A DNA stretch of 64,000 bases, taken from Saccharothrix carnea (GTDB lineage: Bacteria; Actinomycetota; Actinomycetes; Mycobacteriales; Pseudonocardiaceae). The translations under genes and the position numbers were made by a program. The stretch lies in assembly GCF_003014735.1 (NCBI RefSeq), contig NZ_PYAX01000009.1, forward strand, positions 124,001 to 188,000. Reading direction: 5' to 3'. Shown here piece after piece: positions 59,660 through 64,000 of the stretch; within the stretch, counting starts at the first letter, position 1; every line of letters begins with the position of its first letter. Under the pieces are notes generated by a model. The model saw only the letters and a program-made list of their open reading frames with translations. It ran no database searches and was not told the DNA's origin.

Positions 59660-60313
59660 GACGGAACCCCTCCTTCAAGCCGACGGATTCGTCGGACGTC
59701 CGAACACCACTGCCGCCGATGGCGCTCGCGTCGATCCGGCCGGCGGACCGGCGGGCCACAGCGGACGGATGGGCACACACGGTCGTAGACAGGCGCTCGA
59801 CACGGCCGCGTTCCCCAGGCAGGCACGTGCGGTACCACGAAGTGATCGGCCGACTCCCGGCTCACCGGGTGGCAGCGCCCGGCGCCGGGCGCGCAGCGGT
59901 CACGCGGCCGGGGCGACGAGGGCGCGGGGACAGCGGGAAGGCCGACACCGCGGTCGTGGCGCGAGCGGTTCGCGGCGGAGTGGTCCGGCGTTGGCGCAGG
60001 TCGGTCTCACCGTCGAAACGCGGGTGTTGTGAGGTGACGGCGTCGTGCGCGGGAGGGCCGACGCGCCGGACAGGTCTTCTGCCGTGCCAGTCACAGGTCT
60101 GTCTCCGTTATCGCCGCCTTCGATGGCCCTGCCGGGCCGGGCGCCACGGGTAGCGCGCCGCGGTTATTCGAACCGACGACGGCATTGAACGGCAGAGTTG
60201 ATCGGTCCGAACAATCAACCTCGCACGATCCGCTGAAGATCACCCGGATGGCCCTTGCGGCGGCGGGTGGGACGATCTGGCGGGCGCTGCGGCGCCCAGT
60301 GTGACGGCGGTCC
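59660..60313. other. Gene-free gap
   Basis: 654 bases between the XRE-STAND start and the ABM gene stop. Open frames here are Arg-rich shadow-like translations without domains or ribosome-binding sites. It should contain the promoter of the XRE-STAND gene. The stretch 60160-60240 is less GC-rich, but I cannot define an element. Confidence 0.4.
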
Positions 60314-60610
60314 TCAGATGCTGATGATCATATCGTGGTCGGTCTCCACGACCTCGACGGCCAGCGCGGCGAGCCGGCCCGCGACGAGCTCCCGGTAGGC
60401 GGGCGAGCCGGTGTGGGTGTCGTAGGCGTCCTGGTCGGCGAAGTTGCCGATGAGCAGCAGGTAGTCCGGGCGCGTCGCGTTCCGGTACACGCGGAAGGAC
60501 AGGGTCGCGGGCTCCTGCTCGGGGCCGAGCAGGGCGAACCGCCGCACGAGCTGCTCGGCTTCGGCCTGCTTGCCGGGTTTGAGCGGGATCGACAGGACCT
60601 TGGTGAGCAC
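60314..60610 (-). CDS. Antibiotic biosynthesis monooxygenase (ABM) domain protein
   Basis: A 98-residue single-domain protein of the dimeric ferredoxin-like ABM fold. It has KVLSIPLKPGKQAEAEQLV, then ATLSFRVYRNATRPDYLLLIGNF, DQDAYDTHTGSPAYREL and a final strand. GTG start with AGGAGG five bases upstream. Members include cofactor-free quinone-forming oxygenases, haem-degrading enzymes and non-catalytic partners. It lies in the second locus, divergent from the Ada/AlkA gene. It may oxidise a pathway intermediate, but sequence alone does not show catalysis. Confidence 0.8.
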   Translation of the reverse strand: MLTKVLSIPLKPGKQAEAEQLVRRFALLGPEQEPATLSFRVYRNATRPDYLLLIGNFADQDAYDTHTGSPAYRELVAGRLAALAVEVVETDHDMIISI

Positions 60611-60751
60611 AGGACCTCCTGCGGTGGGACGACCAACGCGGCGTGAACGCGTCTAGAGGATCTCGGAGCCGCCCGGAGGGTGTCTGGTCAGATGCGGACA
60701 TCCCGGCGGTCCCGGTAGCGGGCCGGGTGGCGATCCCTGTATTCCTGCGAC

Positions 60752-62131
60752 ATGACGACGTTCACGGCGGTGGTGACCACCGGCATCTACTGTCGGCCGG
60801 GCTGCCCGGCCAGGCCGCTCGCCGAGAACGTGCGCACGTTCGAGCTGGCCGCGACCGCCGAGGCCGCCGGGTTCCGCGCCTGCCTGCGCTGCCGCCCGTA
60901 CCGGGTCGCCGGTCCGGTCGGCCCCGAGGCGCCCGAGCTGGTGTGCCGCGCGGTGCAGCTGATCCTGGACGGGGTGCTCGACGGTGGCACGGAGGTCACC
61001 CTCGGCGCGCGGCTGGGCGTGTCGCCGCGCCACCTGCGCAGGCTGTTCAACGACCACCTGGGGGTGACCCCCGACCAGCTCGCGCGGTCGCGTCGCGCGC
61101 ACTTCGCGCGCAGGCTGCTCGACGACTCCGACCTGGCCGTGGCCGACGTGGCGTTCGCGTCCGGTTTCGGCAGCCTGCGGCAGTTCAACCGGGAGATGCG
61201 CCAGGTGTTCCGGGCCGTGCCGAGCGAGCTGCGGCTGCGCAGGCGACGGGCCGACCGGCTGGCGGCGGACGGCGGGCTGGCGATGCGGCTGCCGTTCCGC
61301 CGGCCGTTCGACTGGGACGGCGTCCTCGAGCACCTCGCCGCGAGGGCGGTACCGGGCGTCGAGTCGGTCGAGGGACGGGTGTACCGCCGCACGATCAGCC
61401 TGGACGGCGAGGCCGGCCTGCTGGAGGTGCACCCCGGCGAGCAGGACAACCTCGTGCTGGTGGCGCACCTGCCCTACTGGGAGGGCCTGATCCACGTCGT
61501 GGAGCGGGCGAGCCGCATGGTCGCGGTGGACGTGGAGACCGGTCCGGCGGTGGAGGACCTGGCGGCGGATCCGGTCGTCGGGCCGCTGGTGTCGGCCCGG
61601 CCCGGCCTGCGGGCACCCGGCGCTTGGGGTGCCTTCGAGGTGGCCGTGCACGCGGTCCTGGCGCAGCACGGCGACCTGCCGTGGACCAGGGACCGGATGG
61701 GAGCGCTGGTCCGGCGGTTGGGGCTGCCGGTGCCCGGCCTGACGCACGGGCTGACGCACCTGTTCCCCTCGGCCGAGGTCCTGGCGGGGGAGAAGCTGAC
61801 CGGGATCGGCTTGCCGACCGCCGCCGCCGACACCTTGCGCAGGCTGGCGCGGCGGGTGGCCGACGGCGACATCGTGCTGGACGGCGGCGCGTCCTCGGCG
61901 GACCTGGTCACCGGCCTGACGGCGGTCGAGGGGATCGGGCGGGCCGCGGCGGAGCAGATCGCGCTGCGCCTGGGACACCGGGACGCCTTCCCGGCGGACG
62001 CCCCCGCCGTCCACCGGGCGTTGCGCGAACTCGGCGCCGGCGATCCGGAGGAGGCGGCCGAGAGGTGGCGGCCGTGGCGGGCGGTCGTGGCGGCGCACCT
62101 GGTCGCGCACGGCGAGGCGGCGGACCGCTGA
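60752..62131 (+). CDS. Ada methyl-sensor / AraC HTH / AlkA DNA glycosylase fusion with altered active site
   Basis: A 459-residue fusion. Residues 5-50 form the Ada zinc domain with Cys14, Cys18, Cys44 and Cys47 (GIYCRPGC and RACLRC), spaced as in Ada; Cys14 is the methyl-acceptor equivalent. The domain starts about 20 residues shorter than usual. Residues 70-165 form an AraC-type HTH (LGVSPRHLRRLF, then DVAFASGFGSLRQFNRE). Residues 180-459 form the AlkA glycosylase with its helix-hairpin-helix VEGIGRAAAEQIAL. The E. coli AlkA active-site Trp (GIGRWTA) is Ala here. At DAFPADAPAV the catalytic Asp position reads Ala417, with Asp416 one residue early. It normally repairs or senses DNA alkylation. 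Glycosylase activity is doubtful, and it may be mainly a sensor-activator. A terminator follows. Confidence 0.85.
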   Translation: MTTFTAVVTTGIYCRPGCPARPLAENVRTFELAATAEAAGFRACLRCRPYRVAGPVGPEAPELVCRAVQLILDGVLDGGTEVTLGARLGVSPRHLRRLFNDHLGVTPDQLARSRRAHFARRLLDDSDLAVADVAFASGFGSLRQFNREMRQVFRAVPSELRLRRRRADRLAADGGLAMRLPFRRPFDWDGVLEHLAARAVPGVESVEGRVYRRTISLDGEAGLLEVHPGEQDNLVLVAHLPYWEGLIHVVERASRMVAVDVETGPAVEDLAADPVVGPLVSARPGLRAPGAWGAFEVAVHAVLAQHGDLPWTRDRMGALVRRLGLPVPGLTHGLTHLFPSAEVLAGEKLTGIGLPTAAADTLRRLARRVADGDIVLDGGASSADLVTGLTAVEGIGRAAAEQIALRLGHRDAFPADAPAVHRALRELGAGDPEEAAERWRPWRAVVAAHLVAHGEAADR

Positions 62132-62147
62132 CGGAGAACATCCCGAT

Positions 62148-62175
62148 CACCGCCGCTGATCGCGGTGTTTTTCTT
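62148..62175 (+). terminator. Intrinsic terminator after the Ada/AlkA gene
   Basis: CACCGC (62148-62153) and GCGGTG (62162-62167) form a stem with an 8-base loop followed directly by TTTTTCTT. It lies 17 bases after the stop codon, separating this gene from the flavoenzyme gene. Confidence 0.75.
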
Positions 62176-62267
62176 CGGTTGATTGTCTGATCCGGTCAAT
62201 CCTTCCAGTCAACGGACCCGCTGGTTTGAATCGGGTGACATCAGCGCAGCCGAGGGGAAGCGAGCGG

Positions 62268-63512
62268 ATGACAGCCACAGATGTTCAGACCGGCACGATC
62301 GGGGTGGGCGCCGACCCGGTGTCGCCGGACTCGCCGGCGGCGGAGATCCTGGCGCGTGCCAAGGCCGTCGCGCCGCTGCTGCGCCAGCGCGCGGCCGAGA
62401 TCGAGAGCGCGCGCCGCCTGCCCGCCGACCTGGTGGAGGTGCTGCGCGGGACCGGTGTGTTCCGGATGGGCTTCGGCCGCAACTGGGGCGGTCCCGAGCT
62501 GAACTCGGTGGAGCAGACCGAGGTGATCGAGGCGCTGTCCTACGGCGACGCGGGTGCCGGCTGGTGCGCGATGATCGGCTCGGACTCCGGGCTGTACGCG
62601 CAGTTCCTGGACGAGGCCGTGGCCAAGGAGATGTTCACCAGCCTCGACATGGTCACCGCCGGCCTGCTGTTCCCGACCGGGCGGGCCGAACTGGTCCCCG
62701 GCGGGTACCGGCTCACCGGCCGCTGGCAGTTCGGCAGCGGCATCACGCACGCCGACTGGGTGATCTCCGGTGCGTTCATCTACCGGGACGGCCAGCCGGA
62801 ACCCGGTGCGGACGGCGACCCGCACGACTCCAAGCTGTTCATCGTGCCGCGCGCCGACGTCGAGGTGATCGACACGTGGCACACCACCGGCCTGGCCGGC
62901 AGTGGCAGCTGCGACTACGCGATCACCGACATCTTCGTGCCCGAGGGTCGCACCGTCACCTTCGACACCGTGCGCAACGGCGAGGGCCCGCTGGCCCAGC
63001 CGGAGGTGCACATGCGCAACATGCCCGGCGTGCCGCTCGGGGTGGCCCGTGCCGCGCTCGACCACGTGCGGGAGATCGCCTCGACCAAGGTGGGCCCGGC
63101 CGGTGCGATGGCCGACGACTACCGCACCCAGGTCACCATCGCCGACTGCGAGGCGGACTTCGCGGCCACGCGGCACGCGGTGTACGGCGCCCTGCGGCGG
63201 CAGCACGAGGTGCTGTCGGCGGGCGGCACCCTGGACGACCTGACGGCGGACGAGCGGGCCGCGCTCCCGTTGTCCCGCAGGCACGCCTTCCGCACCGCGC
63301 GCTCGATCGTGTCGCGGTTGTACGACCTGCTCCAGACCTCGTCCATCTACCAGCGCTCGCCCATGGACCGGTGGTTGCGCGACACGAACACGATGTGCCA
63401 GCACGTGGTTGCCCAGGACCGCATCCTGCAGTCCGCGGGGGCGTACCTGTTGGGCAGCAAGCCGTCCTTCGCGCTGTCGCTCGGCGTCATCGGCGGCGGC
63501 AAGAAGAGCTGA
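62268..63512 (+). CDS. Acyl-CoA dehydrogenase-fold flavoenzyme (group D monooxygenase-like)
   Basis: A 414-residue protein of the acyl-CoA dehydrogenase superfamily. The N-terminal helical domain has LLRQRAAEIESARRLPADLV and FRMGFGRNWGGPE. The central beta domain has GYRLTGRWQFGSGITHADWV, the flavin-contact Trp-x-Phe-x-Ser pattern typical of HsaA/DszC-type monooxygenases. The C-terminal helical domain includes SIVSRLYDLLQTSSIYQ. The usual catalytic Glu of dehydrogenases is not apparent. The ATG at 62268 is preferred over a TTG at 62226 because GGGGA lies upstream and the longer N-terminus is featureless. Group D members use reduced flavin to hydroxylate carbon or nitrogen atoms. With an N-hydroxylase gene next on the strand, an N-oxidation or desaturation step in the second locus is plausible. 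Confidence 0.78.
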   Translation: MTATDVQTGTIGVGADPVSPDSPAAEILARAKAVAPLLRQRAAEIESARRLPADLVEVLRGTGVFRMGFGRNWGGPELNSVEQTEVIEALSYGDAGAGWCAMIGSDSGLYAQFLDEAVAKEMFTSLDMVTAGLLFPTGRAELVPGGYRLTGRWQFGSGITHADWVISGAFIYRDGQPEPGADGDPHDSKLFIVPRADVEVIDTWHTTGLAGSGSCDYAITDIFVPEGRTVTFDTVRNGEGPLAQPEVHMRNMPGVPLGVARAALDHVREIASTKVGPAGAMADDYRTQVTIADCEADFAATRHAVYGALRRQHEVLSAGGTLDDLTADERAALPLSRRHAFRTARSIVSRLYDLLQTSSIYQRSPMDRWLRDTNTMCQHVVAQDRILQSAGAYLLGSKPSFALSLGVIGGGKKS

Positions 63513-63753
63513 TCGTCCCTCCCCGGTCGACGTCGGTCCCTGGCGGACTCGTTCGCGACGGCATCCGGACCGGGTGAGGTTTCTCTGTGGCGCAAGGCAT
63601 CCGGCGGTCCGAGCGGGCCGTGACGCGGACCGCGCCGTGCCGGTGTCAGCGCCGGAAGTCGTGCCGAGCCACGCAGTGCCCGGTGCGCAGGAACATCCGA
63701 CCCGCGGGCCCGCTGCCCGGCGGGTGAGCCGACCTAGTAGTCAGGTGGGGAAT

Positions 63754-64000
63754 GTGACTGGGCAAGATGTCGAAGTTCTCATGATCGGTGCCGGACCGTC
63801 GAACCTGGCGCTCGCCGTCGCGATCGAGGAGTCCGGTGAGCGCCAAGTGGCGGAGAGCACCCTGGTGCTGGAGCAGTATCCGGACGTCAAGTGGCAGCGC
63901 AACCTGCTGCTGCCGTGGGCACGCAGCCAGGTGTCGTTCCTCAAGGACCTGGTGACCCTGCGCAACCCGCGCAGCCGGTTCTCGTTCCTGAACTACCTGC
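63754..64000 (+). CDS. L-ornithine/L-lysine N-monooxygenase, 3' part beyond the window
   Basis: 82 codons of an N-hydroxylating monooxygenase run off the right edge. GTG start, with AGGTGGGG just upstream. The FAD Rossmann motif is IGAGPSNLALAVAIEESG, followed by the family-specific block VKWQRNLLLPWARSQVSFLK, DLVTLRNP and RFSFLNYL, as in SidA, PvdA and KtzI. These enzymes hydroxylate the side-chain amine of ornithine or lysine using NADPH and O2, feeding hydroxamate siderophores, piperazate or N-N bonded products. The substrate cannot be decided from this part. It lies 241 bases after the flavoenzyme gene on the same strand. Confidence 0.85.
   Translation, partial: MTGQDVEVLMIGAGPSNLALAVAIEESGERQVAESTLVLEQYPDVKWQRNLLLPWARSQVSFLKDLVTLRNPRSRFSFLNYL

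Noticed and set aside
59719-60153. 144-aa plus ORF in the 654-base gap
   Set aside because: Arg-rich low complexity without domain or start signals; typical of non-coding high-GC DNA.
60140-60175. GGTTATTCGAACC-like stretch resembling a tRNA T-arm
   Set aside because: No acceptor, D-arm or anticodon pairing could be built around it.

Overview
The DNA is uniformly very GC-rich, with GTG/TTG starts, strong G/C bias at third codon positions, a SARP-type regulator, STAND ATPases and a streptogrisin-like protease. This points to a filamentous actinomycete; Pseudonocardiales (Saccharothrix/Lentzea/Actinosynnema-like) is my inference and is not proven. No rRNA, tRNA or CRISPR array was seen.

Layout. 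0-5 kb: the 3' end of a secreted S1 protease, an orphan protein resembling the TIGR02679/DUF2399 (Wadjet JetD-type) family, an amidohydrolase and a divergent universal stress protein. 5.1-41.6 kb: one plus-strand operon with a stand-alone beta-lactamase/PBP-fold hydrolase, two giant NRPS genes and an MFS exporter, closed by a shared terminator. A minus-strand epoxide hydrolase follows. 43-50 kb: a scrambled region with two STAND ATPase genes (one truncated), at least three decayed copies of an integrase-type transposon, and several small orphan genes. 50.3-54.3 kb: an AfsR/SARP regulator flanked by two small secreted proteins. 54.6-64 kb: the edge of a second locus that runs off the window. 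It holds a nitrosuccinate-lyase-like (CreD) and a nitrosuccinate-synthase-like (CreE) pair, an XRE-STAND regulator, an ABM protein, an Ada/AlkA fusion, an acyl-CoA dehydrogenase-fold flavoenzyme and the start of an ornithine/lysine N-monooxygenase.

How the NRPS should work. NRPS1 is A-T / C-A-T-E / C-A-T-E / C-A-T. NRPS2 is C-A-T-E / C-A-T / C-A-T-E / C-A-T / C-A-T-E. That makes nine modules with no starter C domain and no thioesterase. Each C domain's subtype (LCL or DCL) matches the chirality expected from the module before it. Pocket residues read by eye suggest: hydrophobic - D-Val - D-Val - hydrophobic - D-Thr - cationic - D-Asn - cationic - D-Val. A D-residue on the last carrier, an L-residue first, and an adjacent PBP-type hydrolase with SxxK/YxN/HxG motifs fit SurE-like head-to-tail macrolactamisation. 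The predicted product is an amphipathic cyclic nonapeptide exported by the MFS protein.

The second locus looks like a separate pathway that makes nitrite from aspartate and N-hydroxylates a diamino acid, suggesting an N-N bonded or N-nitroso-type product. The neighbouring Ada/AlkA alkylation-repair fusion, whose glycosylase active site looks degenerate, may act in self-protection or as a sensor. These pathway assignments are inferences from motifs and context.
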